A stretch of 39,764 nucleotides of DNA from Streptomyces tailanensis (lineage in GTDB: Bacteria; Actinomycetota; Actinomycetes; Streptomycetales; Streptomycetaceae): positions 1 through 39,764 of the forward strand of contig NZ_VTHJ01000019.1 in the NCBI RefSeq assembly GCF_008386495.1, written 5' to 3'. The position numbers and the translations under genes were made by a program. Positions 1 to 7,071 of the stretch are shown here, in pieces. The notes under the pieces are model-generated. The model ran no database searches and had not been told where the DNA came from. It saw nothing but the letters and a program-made list of their open reading frames with translations. Positions within the stretch are counted from its first letter, which is position 1. Each line of letters opens with the position of its first letter.

Positions 1-44
1 CCGGGCGCCGCGGGTGCTGTGCGGGACTTTCACCACACCCCCTG
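1..44. repeat. Right arm of a CTAG-type inverted-repeat element, cut by the window edge
   Basis: These 44 bases match the right arm of the complete element at 22333-22537 almost base for base. The one clear substitution is CACC for CAAC near the end, and the terminus reads ...CCCCCTGAG instead of ...CCCCCTAG. The rest of the element would lie left of the window. As with the complete copy, it lies just beyond the stop codon of a minus-strand secreted-enzyme gene. Confidence 0.7.
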
Positions 45-48
45 AGAA

Positions 49-84
49 CCTGGGGCGCCCCGGTTCCGGTCGAGGCGCCCCAGG
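49..84. terminator. Hairpin terminator after the CE12 gene
   Basis: There is a perfect 11-bp stem (CCTGGGGCGCC with GGCGCCCCAGG) around a 14-base loop. It lies 3 bases beyond the stop codon of the minus-strand acetylesterase gene. There is no T-run, which is usual for Streptomyces terminators. Confidence 0.75.
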
Positions 85-87
85 GGC

Positions 88-1134
88 TCATCCCACCCTG
101 ATCTTCCCCTCGGGCACCAGACCCTGCGCGACGAGTTCGTCGCGGACGAGGTCGGCGTAGACGGTGGCGCCGTGCACGGAGGTGTGGGTGTTGTCGCGCT
201 TCTCGTTGTAGAGGTAGAGCGCCTTGGAGCCTTCTGTGCCCAGGGACTCGACCAGGGCCTTGGTCTTGGCGGTGAGGTCGATGAGCGGGACGTCGTGGGC
301 GGCCGCGACCGAGCGGGTGACCGCCGGGTGGTCGACGCCGAGGCCGTTGACCAGGAGGGCGGTGTTGTTGTTCAGGGTGCCGTCCGCGCTGAACCAGCGG
401 CGCACGATCGGGGTGACCAGGACGGGCCTGCCGCCCTTCTCGCGGGCGCCCGCGACCAGGGTCTCCAGGTTCGCACGGTAGGTGGCCTCGTCGGTCTGCT
501 TGTCGTTGTGGGCCAGCTGGATGAGGACCAGGTCGCCGGGGCGGACCCGCGGCTGGACGGTGGCCCACAGCCGGGAGTCGGCGAGGTAGGACACCGTGCT
601 CTCGCCGGAGTCGGCGTAGTTGGCGACCGAGATCCCCTTGCGGAGGTACTGCGGGAGCTGCTGGCCCCAGCCGGAGTAGGGGTCGCCGGGCTGGTCGCAG
701 ACCGTGGAGTCGCCGACGAGGAAGATCTGGCGGGCGCGTCGGGCCGGGGTCACGCTGATGTCGGCCAGCGCGGGCGCCGAGCCGCCGATGACGAGGTCGA
801 GGCCGGGGGTGCCGTCGGCGCCGGTCGGTTCGCCCTCCGGGGTGCGGACGTCGACGGTGAAGCTGCGGGTCACCCGCTCCCCGGCCGCCGTGGCCGTCTC
901 GGGCAGCAGCGACCGCCGACTCTCGCCGGTGACACGTGTGTTCGCCGCGCCGTCGCCGCCGAGGCGGACCGTGACGTCGTACGTGCCGGGCGCGACGTCG
1001 AAGTGGCAGGCGTTCGCGGTGCAGTTCTCCAGGCCCAGCTTGGTGGGCCGACCCTGGTGCGCCTGGGCCGGTACGGCCGTGAGGACGGTGCCCAGGGTCG
1101 CCGCTGTCAGCGCGGCGACGGTGAAACGTCTCAT
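88..1134 (-). CDS. Secreted rhamnogalacturonan acetylesterase-like SGNH hydrolase (CE12)
   Basis: This SGNH/GDSL esterase probably removes acetyl groups from the rhamnogalacturonan-I backbone of pectin outside the cell. It has a Sec signal peptide (about residues 1-25, ending AQA). A small beta-rich N-terminal domain (about 30-130) is typical of bacterial CE12 enzymes. The catalytic domain shows GDST (Ser143), a block with H209-N-D and the terminal DxxH pair (Asp314, His317), which matches the CE12 triad. The start at 1134 was chosen over an upstream ATG at 1191 because GGAGGAG lies just before it and the signal peptide begins there. It diverges from a PL4 rhamnogalacturonan lyase, so removal of acetyl groups and backbone cleavage are likely co-regulated. 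It could act on another acetylated polysaccharide, but the neighbour favours pectin. Confidence 0.88.
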   Translation of the reverse strand: MRRFTVAALTAATLGTVLTAVPAQAHQGRPTKLGLENCTANACHFDVAPGTYDVTVRLGGDGAANTRVTGESRRSLLPETATAAGERVTRSFTVDVRTPEGEPTGADGTPGLDLVIGGSAPALADISVTPARRARQIFLVGDSTVCDQPGDPYSGWGQQLPQYLRKGISVANYADSGESTVSYLADSRLWATVQPRVRPGDLVLIQLAHNDKQTDEATYRANLETLVAGAREKGGRPVLVTPIVRRWFSADGTLNNNTALLVNGLGVDHPAVTRSVAAAHDVPLIDLTAKTKALVESLGTEGSKALYLYNEKRDNTHTSVHGATVYADLVRDELVAQGLVPEGKIRVG

Positions 1135-1189
1135 TGTGGCTCCTCCGGAAGGAAACAAGACCCGGAGGCTGGACCGTACATCGTTTGGC

Positions 1190-1197
1190 AAGCGCTT
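1190..1197. promoter_or_regulatory. LacI-type operator candidate AAGCGCTT
   Basis: A perfect 8-bp palindrome with a central CG sits inside TTTGGCAAGCGCTTTC, 56 bases upstream of the CE12 start, in the divergent CE12/PL4 region. Its shape fits LacI-family sites. Which regulator binds it is not shown. Confidence 0.5.
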
Positions 1198-1242
1198 TCT
1201 AGATGTCGGACCGTTTTCACGAGATTGCCAACTTCCCCGCAG

Positions 1243-1261
1243 CGAAAGCCCTTTCGCGAAA
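1243..1261. promoter_or_regulatory. Overlapping palindromes upstream of the PL4 gene
   Basis: Two perfect palindromes overlap: CGAAAG-CC-CTTTCG at 1243-1256 and TTTCGCGAAA at 1252-1261. They lie 65-83 bases before the PL4 start. They are the second candidate operator in this divergent region and differ from the AAGCGCTT site, so a second regulator is possible. Confidence 0.4.
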
Positions 1262-1325
1262 TCGATTCAACTGTCACCCTTCCGAATCACCCGCACTCCC
1301 CCCACACCATTCGAGGAGGACCCCC

Positions 1326-3014
1326 ATGTCCGAATCAGTCGACAGACCCACCCGACCGACCCTGGGCCGTCGCGGCTTCGTCGTAGGCACCGCAGCCACC
1401 GCCGCCGGGACCGCGCTCACCGGACCGCTGGCCGGCACCGCCCGCGCGGCGGCCTTCGGCTGGACCGACGACGGCACCAACTACGTCATCGACACCGGCG
1501 CGAACCTCGTCTTCAAGGTCAGGAAGAGCAACGGCGACCTGTCGTCGCTCGTCTACCGGGGCACGGAGTACCAGGGCTACGGCGGCATGAACTCGCACAT
1601 CGAGTCCGGCCTCGGCAGCTCCACGGTGACGATCCGGCAATCCGGCTCGACGATCCTCGTCTCGGTCGCCTACGGCACGCTTCGGCACTACTACGCGGCC
1701 CGCAGCGGCGAGAACAACATCTACGTCTGGACGAACAAGGCCGACACCTCGGTCTCGGCGACCCGCTTCATCCTGCGGGTGAAGGCGGGCCTGTTCCTCA
1801 ACGACGAGCCCGACTCGTACACGTACACGAACAGCACCATCGAGGCCTCGGACGTGTTCAGGAAGTCCGACGGCCAGACCCGTTCGAAGCACTTCTCGAA
1901 GCTCCGGGTCATGGACTACGACTACGTCGGCTGGTCGGCGAACGGCGTCGGCCTGTGGATCGTGCGCAGCAACCACGAAAAGGCCTCCGGTGGCCCCTTC
2001 TACCGCTCCCTGCTCCGCCACCAGAGCGCCGACGGCGGCGGCCTCTACGAGATCCTGTACTACGGCCAGAACCAGACCGAGGCCCAGCGCTTCGGCCTCC
2101 AGGGCCCGTACGTCATCGCCCTCACGGACGGCGGCGCGCCCTCCTCGTCGCTGTTCCCGGGCACGCTGACCACCTCGTGGGCGGACTCGCTCGGCATCTC
2201 CGGGTACGTGCCCGCGAGCGGCCGGGGCCGGGTCGCGGGCGTCGGCATCACCGGCCGCAACACGTCGTACGCGTACACGGTCGGCCTCGCCAACTCGGCG
2301 GCGCAGTACTGGGGTTCGGCCCGGGCGTCGGACGGCTACTTCTCCCTCTCGGGGATCCTTCCGGGGACGTACACGCTCACGGTCTTCAAGGGCGAGCTGG
2401 CCGTGTACACGACCTCGGTGTCGGTCAGCGCGGGCGGTACGACGACGCTGAACTCGATCGCGATCCCGTCGTCGAACGACCCGTCGAACGCGGGCGCGAT
2501 CTGGCGGATCAACGACTGGAACGGCACGCCCAGCGGCTTCAAGAACGCCGACCTGATGACGTACGCGCATCCCTCGGACGTGCGGGCCGCGTCCTGGACC
2601 GGGAACGTGGTGATCGGCAGCGGCAGCGAGACCTCGGCCTTCCCCTGCTACCTCTGGAAGGACGTCAACAGCGGCCTGATCGTCTACTTCAGGCTGACCG
2701 CCGCCCAGGCCGCCGCCGCGCACACCCTGCGGATCGGCGTGACGACGGCCTACGCCAACGGCCGGCCGCAGATCTCCGTCAACGACTGGACCTCGGCCAT
2801 CCCCTCCCCACCCACCCAGCCGAACACCCGCTCCCTGACGAACGGGTCCTACCGAGGCAACAACCACACCTTCACCTACAGCGTCCCGGCATCCGCCTGG
2901 CTCACGGACACGAGTCAGTACAACCTGCTGAGGATCAACGTGGTGAGCGGTTCGGGAACGACCTCCTACCTCAGCGCGGGCACGTCGATCGACGCGATCG
3001 ACCTGCTGGCCTGA
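1326..3014 (+). CDS. Secreted rhamnogalacturonan lyase (PL4)
   Basis: The 562-residue protein cleaves the rhamnose-galacturonate backbone of pectin by beta-elimination, outside the cell. A Tat signal (GRRGFVVG near residue 15) is followed by an Ala-rich segment. The next part (about 40-290) has the PL4 catalytic beta-sandwich look. A fibronectin-III-like segment (about 295-370, GYFSLSGILPGTYTLTVFKG) and a C-terminal carbohydrate-binding-like jelly roll (about 380-562) follow. This three-domain order is the rhamnogalacturonate lyase family 4 layout. The start at 1326 has GAGGAGGA before it. The ATG at 1203 in the same frame lacks a ribosome site and would bury the Tat signal. It is divergent from the CE12 esterase. 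Confidence 0.88.
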   Translation: MSESVDRPTRPTLGRRGFVVGTAATAAGTALTGPLAGTARAAAFGWTDDGTNYVIDTGANLVFKVRKSNGDLSSLVYRGTEYQGYGGMNSHIESGLGSSTVTIRQSGSTILVSVAYGTLRHYYAARSGENNIYVWTNKADTSVSATRFILRVKAGLFLNDEPDSYTYTNSTIEASDVFRKSDGQTRSKHFSKLRVMDYDYVGWSANGVGLWIVRSNHEKASGGPFYRSLLRHQSADGGGLYEILYYGQNQTEAQRFGLQGPYVIALTDGGAPSSSLFPGTLTTSWADSLGISGYVPASGRGRVAGVGITGRNTSYAYTVGLANSAAQYWGSARASDGYFSLSGILPGTYTLTVFKGELAVYTTSVSVSAGGTTTLNSIAIPSSNDPSNAGAIWRINDWNGTPSGFKNADLMTYAHPSDVRAASWTGNVVIGSGSETSAFPCYLWKDVNSGLIVYFRLTAAQAAAAHTLRIGVTTAYANGRPQISVNDWTSAIPSPPTQPNTRSLTNGSYRGNNHTFTYSVPASAWLTDTSQYNLLRINVVSGSGTTSYLSAGTSIDAIDLLA

Positions 3015-3056
3015 GGCACTCCTGACGGACCGCCTTCTGACGTGTCATCAAGTTCC

Positions 3057-3218
3057 TTACCTGCAGTGTTGATTCGTGCAGCCGTTGCGCGTGTACGTGA
3101 TGATCACGAGGGAGTCGGAGGTTGAGGAGCGCCGGAACGAGACCGGCACCAAGGGTCCGTCGGCCCGCCCATACACCGACGCACCGGTGTCGATCTCGTC
3201 GTTGGCGACGTAGCCCAT
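3057..3218 (-). pseudogene. Relic of a ricin-type (CBM13) lectin C-terminus
   Basis: A 53-codon open frame on the minus strand ends DSLVIITYTRNGCTNQHCR then stop. Its last 19 residues match the end of the CBM13 domain of the GH43 enzyme at 9311 (DSAAIITYTCNGGTNQQWTRGS) with similar DNA. The key Cys and the Gln-x-Trp repeat motif are damaged (TRNGC, QHC). The first 34 residues do not look like CBM13. It is read as a leftover tail of a CBM13-bearing enzyme gene that once lay next to the PL4 gene. Confidence 0.6.
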
Positions 3219-3242
3219 CTGCCGGCTTCCTTGGCAGGGAGG

Positions 3243-3279
3243 GGCGGCCTGGGAGCACTTCGGGCGCTCCCAGGCCGCC
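3243..3279. terminator. Strong hairpin between relic and membrane-protein gene
   Basis: The stem is a perfect 14 bp (GGCGGCCTGGGAGC with its complement) around a 9-base loop. There is no intact gene within 200 bases on the left. It probably terminated the lost CBM13 gene or stops transcription running out of PL4. Confidence 0.65.
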
Positions 3280-3454
3280 AGGTTCAGCGGTGCTCAATCC
3301 AGTAGACCGCCCAAACTGGACCTGGCCGGCCGTCGGGCCAGGGCGAAGGCGACGGGCGCCCGGCCTCACACCCGGCGCCGTGGCGCCTAGTGCTGTGACC
3401 GGGAATGTTCGCCGGGGCAGTACCAGCTCGGTGCGCCAAGCTTGCGTTTTAGCC

Positions 3455-3489
3455 TCTGCCTCGATCAGTTTTTGGCTGGTCGAGGCAGA
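3455..3489. terminator. Hairpin terminator of the small membrane-protein gene
   Basis: A perfect 10-bp stem (TCTGCCTCGA with TCGAGGCAGA) surrounds a 15-base loop containing TTTTT. It starts 42 bases past the stop of the minus-strand gene 3532-4056. Apart from this and the hairpin at 3243 nothing recognisable lies between 3219 and 3531. Confidence 0.65.
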
Positions 3490-3531
3490 CAAGAGAGCTC
3501 GCACGGAGCTGAGCGCCAGCTGCGCCAGCTC

Positions 3532-4056
3532 TCAATCTTCATGCGACACACCGAGGTCGTGGCGCATAGCGGTTCTCATAGTTCGGAGCATCTCCCAGAC
3601 CTCGTACTGGGCCTGGGCCGCGGTCTCCATCGTTTCGCCTGGTTCGGGGGCACCGCGTTCGAGGCGCTTGACCTGGCCGTAGACCTTGTTCAGGGCTTGG
3701 TTGACGACGCTCGCTCGCCTGAGTACTTCTTCGGGGGCGATCATCTGTGCTTCGGAGTATCGATCGCGGTGCGCGTTCTTCGCTTCCTCGAGTGCGTCGC
3801 TGTCGCCCTCCGCCACGCCGCGTTCCCTCATGACGTGCAGGTGGCGGTTGAGTGCGGTGGTGAACTGCCGAGCATCCCGGTTGAGTTCCACATAGCAGAT
3901 GCGTCGCAGCGAACGGGCCTCGCGAACCTCCTCATGGTCTCGAACGAGCTCTATCTCCAGGCGCTTCGCTCGTTCGGAGCCGCGCTGGGTGAGTAGCGCC
4001 CCTCCCAGGGTTCCTGCGACGCCTGCGACAGCGATGATCACTGAGCTGAGATCCAC
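3532..4056 (-). CDS. Small membrane-anchored protein of unknown function
   Basis: The protein is about 174 residues and I do not recognise a family with certainty. The N-terminus is a single hydrophobic segment (SSVIIAVAGVAGTLGGALL, about residues 4-22). It is followed by a long, charged, probably alpha-helical and coiled-coil-prone cytoplasmic part rich in Glu, Arg and Lys. Similar one-helix proteins are common in Streptomyces near XRE and mobile genes. GTG at 4056 is preferred because it puts the membrane segment at the N-terminus and has ACGGGG upstream. An in-frame ATG at 4098 would add 14 basic residues. It ends before a good hairpin. Confidence 0.55.
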   Translation of the reverse strand: MDLSSVIIAVAGVAGTLGGALLTQRGSERAKRLEIELVRDHEEVREARSLRRICYVELNRDARQFTTALNRHLHVMRERGVAEGDSDALEEAKNAHRDRYSEAQMIAPEEVLRRASVVNQALNKVYGQVKRLERGAPEPGETMETAAQAQYEVWEMLRTMRTAMRHDLGVSHED

Positions 4057-4111
4057 CGACGTACCCCGTGAAATTCTTCGGCCTCGTGCCCGGTGCACAT
4101 GGCCCAGGCCG

Positions 4112-4721
4112 TCAAGTTTGCCGCTCCTCGGTGCGCCGGGGTTTGGTGCCCTTCTTGTGGTGGGCGGGGCGGCTGTATGTGTCGATCCAGGCCACCCGGC
4201 GGGTGAGCCGCGGGTGCAGGCGGTCCCATGCCTGCGCGGTCGCCTTGCCGTAAAGGCGGGTGTCGGGGGTCGTCACGGCCTGCTCAATACCCCACGTGGA
4301 GGGGTCACCGAAGACGAACCGCCAGCCCGGGACCATCTGATGCTGCCCTCACCCCGACCGAAAATGTGGCAGAAGGACCGGTCAGCGCAGGTGTTGGCGT
4401 CCGGCCGCAGCCACGGCGAGACATCCGCGGCCAGGACGATCCGACCATCCGCCGCCCTCGGCAACGGCATCCCGGCCAGGGCCCCACGCAGCCGGGCGAT
4501 ATCGATCCGCCCCTGGTTGAGGCCGTCGTAAAGAGCTGGCGGTGTTCCGGCGCGAGTGCCAGGTCGACGAGCGTCCGCACCGGCCCGTCCGTGCACAACA
4601 GCGCGTCGCATAACTCGAACAGGGCGTCGCCCCGTGCGGTCAGACACGCCTACAACTCCGCCCGGAAGCATGACACTTCCGCGAACGCATCCCGCAGGTC
4701 GTCCTGATACTCCAAACTCAC
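4112..4721 (-). pseudogene. Decayed, internally deleted DDE transposase (NF041680-like)
   Basis: Read in the minus direction, the pieces line up with a Streptomyces transposase family I recall as NF041680. First comes an N-terminal part (YQDDLRDAFAEVSCFRAEL), where a TAG replaces the next codon. ACLTARGDALFELCDALLC and LALAPEHR follow, then a frameshift into ALYDGLNQGRIDIARLRGAL and DVSPWLRPDANTC. The text then jumps from DQMVPGW straight to RFVFGDPSTWG, which normally lie well over 100 residues apart. A second jump goes from HPRLTRRVAWIDT to the far C-terminal AHHKKGTKPRRTEER. It therefore has one nonsense codon, one frameshift and two internal deletions that remove the catalytic core. It cannot make an active enzyme. 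Confidence 0.8.
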
Positions 4722-4726
4722 GACCA

Positions 4727-4784
4727 CGGCCTTCGTGCTGGTTCCTCTGCCTCTGTGACGGAGCACAGGATCAGACGAAGGCCG
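4727..4784. repeat. Inverted repeat beside the transposase relic
   Basis: CGGCCTTCGT at 4727-4736 and ACGAAGGCCG at 4775-4784 form a perfect 10-bp inverted pair, starting 6 bases upstream of the relic's presumed start. It may be a subterminal or regulatory structure of the old insertion sequence. No matching terminal repeat was found on the other side. Confidence 0.4.
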
Positions 4785-4912
4785 CCTTTGAGTCCGCTGA
4801 ACTGCGAAAACACTGGTCAAGTTCGAGTCGCGTTCGACGCTGGACCTTAAAGGACAAGCTCACGACCAGGCGCACGAGTTCGCGCCCACAGTGTCCAGCA
4901 GCCGACGCGACA

Positions 4913-4949
4913 GACGGTTCGCCCCCGAATGCCGTGGGGGCGAACCGTC
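4913..4949. terminator. Terminator of the XRE-DUF397 unit
   Basis: A perfect 14-bp stem (GACGGTTCGCCCCC with its complement) has a 9-base loop. It begins 8 bases beyond the DUF397 stop codon. Confidence 0.8.
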
Positions 4950-4957
4950 ATCGCGGA

Positions 4958-5182
4958 TCAGTTCCCTCGACCGCCGAACCGACCCTCGGCCGCAGCGGAG
5001 ACGAACGCAGACAGCTGCCCACGGTTCACCAACAGTGCGGGCCCGTGCGGCCTCTTGCTGTCCCGTACGGCTACCGTCTCGGCATCGACGATGCCGCACT
5101 CGACGCACTGGGCCCCCGTGTCGCTGTACGAGGACTTCCACCACGTCACGGGGAGGGCGGACGCGTCGCCAACGTGGCTCAT
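4958..5182 (-). CDS. DUF397 small protein
   Basis: This 74-residue protein shows the DUF397 signature: W-x-KSSYS near residue 15, a central CVE motif, VAVRDSK, then GPAL and a final aromatic helix. DUF397 proteins are made in many copies in Streptomyces next to XRE-DUF5753 regulators. They act as paired partners that modulate development or antibiotic output, as with BldB/AbaA-like and WhiJ systems. The ATG overlaps the stop of the upstream regulator in ATGA (5179-5182), so the two are translationally coupled. The pair is complete here, unlike the broken set at 14411-15057. Confidence 0.88.
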   Translation of the reverse strand: MSHVGDASALPVTWWKSSYSDTGAQCVECGIVDAETVAVRDSKRPHGPALLVNRGQLSAFVSAAAEGRFGGRGN

Positions 5183-6042
5183 GTGTTCTTCCTTATTGTC
5201 GTGATCAGTTCCGCCGACGCCTCGACCGAGAGTGCGGCAGATGTCAGCCGTTGCCAGGCATCCCGGTGTGCAGAGACGCCGTCGCCGTCCTCGACGTACA
5301 GCGCCGAGGCCAATCCCTCGGTATGGACGACGTCGAGGTCAGCATGCGGGCCGAAGCCCAGAATCGTGAAGCTGCCCAACTGGCCGACGTGAAGGGGCGC
5401 GTCCGAGGGGAGCACCTGAATGTTGACGTTCGGACGCTTCGCCATGGTGAGCAACCGGCCAAGCTGCTCACTCATCAGGCCCTCGGTGTTCGAGGACGAC
5501 CGTAGAGCGCCCTCGGCGATGATCGCCCACAGCGTGAGCGGGTCCTCGCGGATGAGTACTGCCTGACGGGCGAGGCGCACCTCGACCAAGGCGTCAACCC
5601 GCGCCTCAACCGCCTCGGACATCGCCGTCGCCCGGATGATCTCGCGGGCGTACTCGGCGGTGTGCAACAGGCCGGGAATCGCCCCCAGTTGCCACGACGA
5701 GACTGATTCGGCTTCGGCCTCAAGGCTGATCAGATCCTCGTACACAGGTGTGAGGACGCCCCGGTACGAGTGCCACCAACCGCGCTGCGCACCCTTTTTG
5801 GTGAGGGTCAGCAGTGCGGCCCGTAGTTCGTCGCTTACCTCCCGGCCCAACCCGGCATAGAGATCGAGCAGAGCATCGATGTCCTTCTCTTTGGCCGGGC
5901 TCTTGGCCGTCTCGATCCTCGACAACTTCGAGGACACGAACCGCCCTTCGGACTTCTCCGCGACCTCTTCGAGGGTGAGCTCGCCCCGAAGTGCCTTCAG
6001 CTTGGCACCGAGGCGCCGACGGCGCACTGTAGGCGCACTCAC
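5179..6042 (-). CDS. XRE-family regulator with DUF5753 domain
   Basis: This is a 287-residue cytoplasmic DNA-binding protein. The N-terminal helix-turn-helix (about residues 5-65) carries LGAKLKALRGELTLEEVAEK and SSKLSRIETAK, typical of Streptomyces XRE regulators. The DUF5753 sensor-like domain (about 100-280) includes the conserved IPGLLHTAEYAR, RLARQ and VLP stretches. GTG at 6042 was chosen because GGGAGGGAG lies upstream, and the 30 preceding residues in frame do not look like the family. It is coupled to a DUF397 partner. This WhiJ-like arrangement suggests a local repressor whose activity depends on the partner. The target is unknown. Confidence 0.88.
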   Translation of the reverse strand: MSAPTVRRRRLGAKLKALRGELTLEEVAEKSEGRFVSSKLSRIETAKSPAKEKDIDALLDLYAGLGREVSDELRAALLTLTKKGAQRGWWHSYRGVLTPVYEDLISLEAEAESVSSWQLGAIPGLLHTAEYAREIIRATAMSEAVEARVDALVEVRLARQAVLIREDPLTLWAIIAEGALRSSSNTEGLMSEQLGRLLTMAKRPNVNIQVLPSDAPLHVGQLGSFTILGFGPHADLDVVHTEGLASALYVEDGDGVSAHRDAWQRLTSAALSVEASAELITTIRKNT

Positions 6043-6286
6043 GTTCGCTCCCTCCCCTTCAGCGGTCTGCCCGACAGTCTGCCGTGACCGCGTATCTGCT
6101 GTCACCTGCACACTTAGCACCGCGCACCCCATCCCACCTTCGCGTGCAATTTTCTATGAATTGGCGATACTGCTTGCAGTGCAGAGAGTTGTGGGAGCAA
6201 GCTGTCTGTGACGAAATGCGAATGCGTCCGCAAGCGCACCACAAAAGGCAGTGCGCGCTGTGGCGCTTGCCCGTGAGGGGACATGC

Positions 6287-6736
6287 ATGCTCGAACGACG
6301 GGCCACCGTGCCCGCCCGCTGCACACCAGCCGTCGGCCCGCCTTCCATCCTGTTACTGGACGGCGTGCCTCAATCCGCCAGACATGCCCGCGAGTTCGTA
6401 CGTGAGTTCATCGCGTACCAGGTTCCGGGCGCATCCGAGGAGCATCTCGAGAACACCGTCCTGGCCGCATCCGAGATGGTCACCAACGCCATCCGGTACG
6501 GCACCGAACCCGGCGACTCCCTTCGCGTGGAAATCCACGCCGACGACGTCCGGACGCGCATCGAGGTACACGACCCCGTTCGCCGCCGTCCCCGCCGCCG
6601 CCCCGAGTCGGACGAACGGGACCGTGGCCGGGGCTTGATCATCCTCGACGCCCTGTGCGGCCCCAACGGCACAGGGTGGGGAGTCGAGGACATCCCTCTC
6701 GGCAAAGCCGTTTGGGCGGAGGTGAAGGCGTCATGA
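6287..6736 (+). CDS. RsbW-like ATP-binding (HATPase_c) anti-sigma-type protein
   Basis: The 149-residue protein is a stand-alone GHKL ATPase of the serine-kinase/anti-sigma class abundant in Streptomyces. The N-box is seen as ASEMVTNAIRYG, the D/G1-like part as IEVHDP, and the G2 loop as GRGLIILDALC. An Arg-rich insert (RRRPRRRPESDERDRG) lies between the last two. It starts at 6287 with GAGGGG before it, after an in-frame ATG at 6251 with no ribosome site. It diverges from the XRE regulator across about 244 bases. Its stop overlaps the next start in ATGA, so the following small protein is coupled to it and may be a partner. Partners of this class are usually anti-anti-sigma factors or sigma factors, and none is visible here. 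Confidence 0.85.
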   Translation: MLERRATVPARCTPAVGPPSILLLDGVPQSARHAREFVREFIAYQVPGASEEHLENTVLAASEMVTNAIRYGTEPGDSLRVEIHADDVRTRIEVHDPVRRRPRRRPESDERDRGRGLIILDALCGPNGTGWGVEDIPLGKAVWAEVKAS

Positions 6737-7071
6737 CCATACCCATCACCAAGGCACCCCCCAGCGCCGGATTCGTCGCCGGTATCCGTCTTGCGACCGG
6801 CGTCCACCAAGCCAACGCGTCCACTGTGGCCAACCTGCTCGCGTTCCACTCTCCGCCCCGCCTGGTACACGAGACTGACGAGAGCATTCGCGAGGGCATG
6901 CGGTCGTTCGCCGCCTCGATGCACCTCGGTCCACACGACGACGAACCGCCGTACATCGGTCACCGCATCCAGATACGGCGCGGGATGCCGTGGCTCGACT
7001 ACGGCGACGACGAGTACCGCCTCCGTGTACCCGCGGAGCGGTCGTGGCTCGACGTGGCCGCAAACGGCTGA
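6733..7071 (+). CDS. Small protein coupled to the HATPase gene, function unknown
   Basis: The 112-residue protein matches no family I can name. It is acidic in the middle, lacks membrane segments and signal peptide, and has aromatic-rich stretches (LLAFHSPPRLVHETDESI and MPWLDYGDDEYRLRVP). Its ATG overlaps the stop of the ATPase gene (ATGA at 6733-6736), so the two are made together. Companion genes of this size next to single HATPase_c genes are common in Streptomyces. The frame stays open past the TGA at 7069-7071 for another 41 codons. Confidence 0.7.
   Translation: MTIPITKAPPSAGFVAGIRLATGVHQANASTVANLLAFHSPPRLVHETDESIREGMRSFAASMHLGPHDDEPPYIGHRIQIRRGMPWLDYGDDEYRLRVPAERSWLDVAANG

Noticed and set aside
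1203..1325. Upstream ATG start for the PL4 lyase
   Set aside because: It would place 41 residues before the Tat signal and has no ribosome site. The ATG at 1326 has both a ribosome site and a proper Tat leader.
704..3025. A 773-codon + strand frame across the CE12/PL4 region
   Set aside because: It is antisense to CE12 and out of frame with PL4. Arg/His-rich translation with no recognisable motif.
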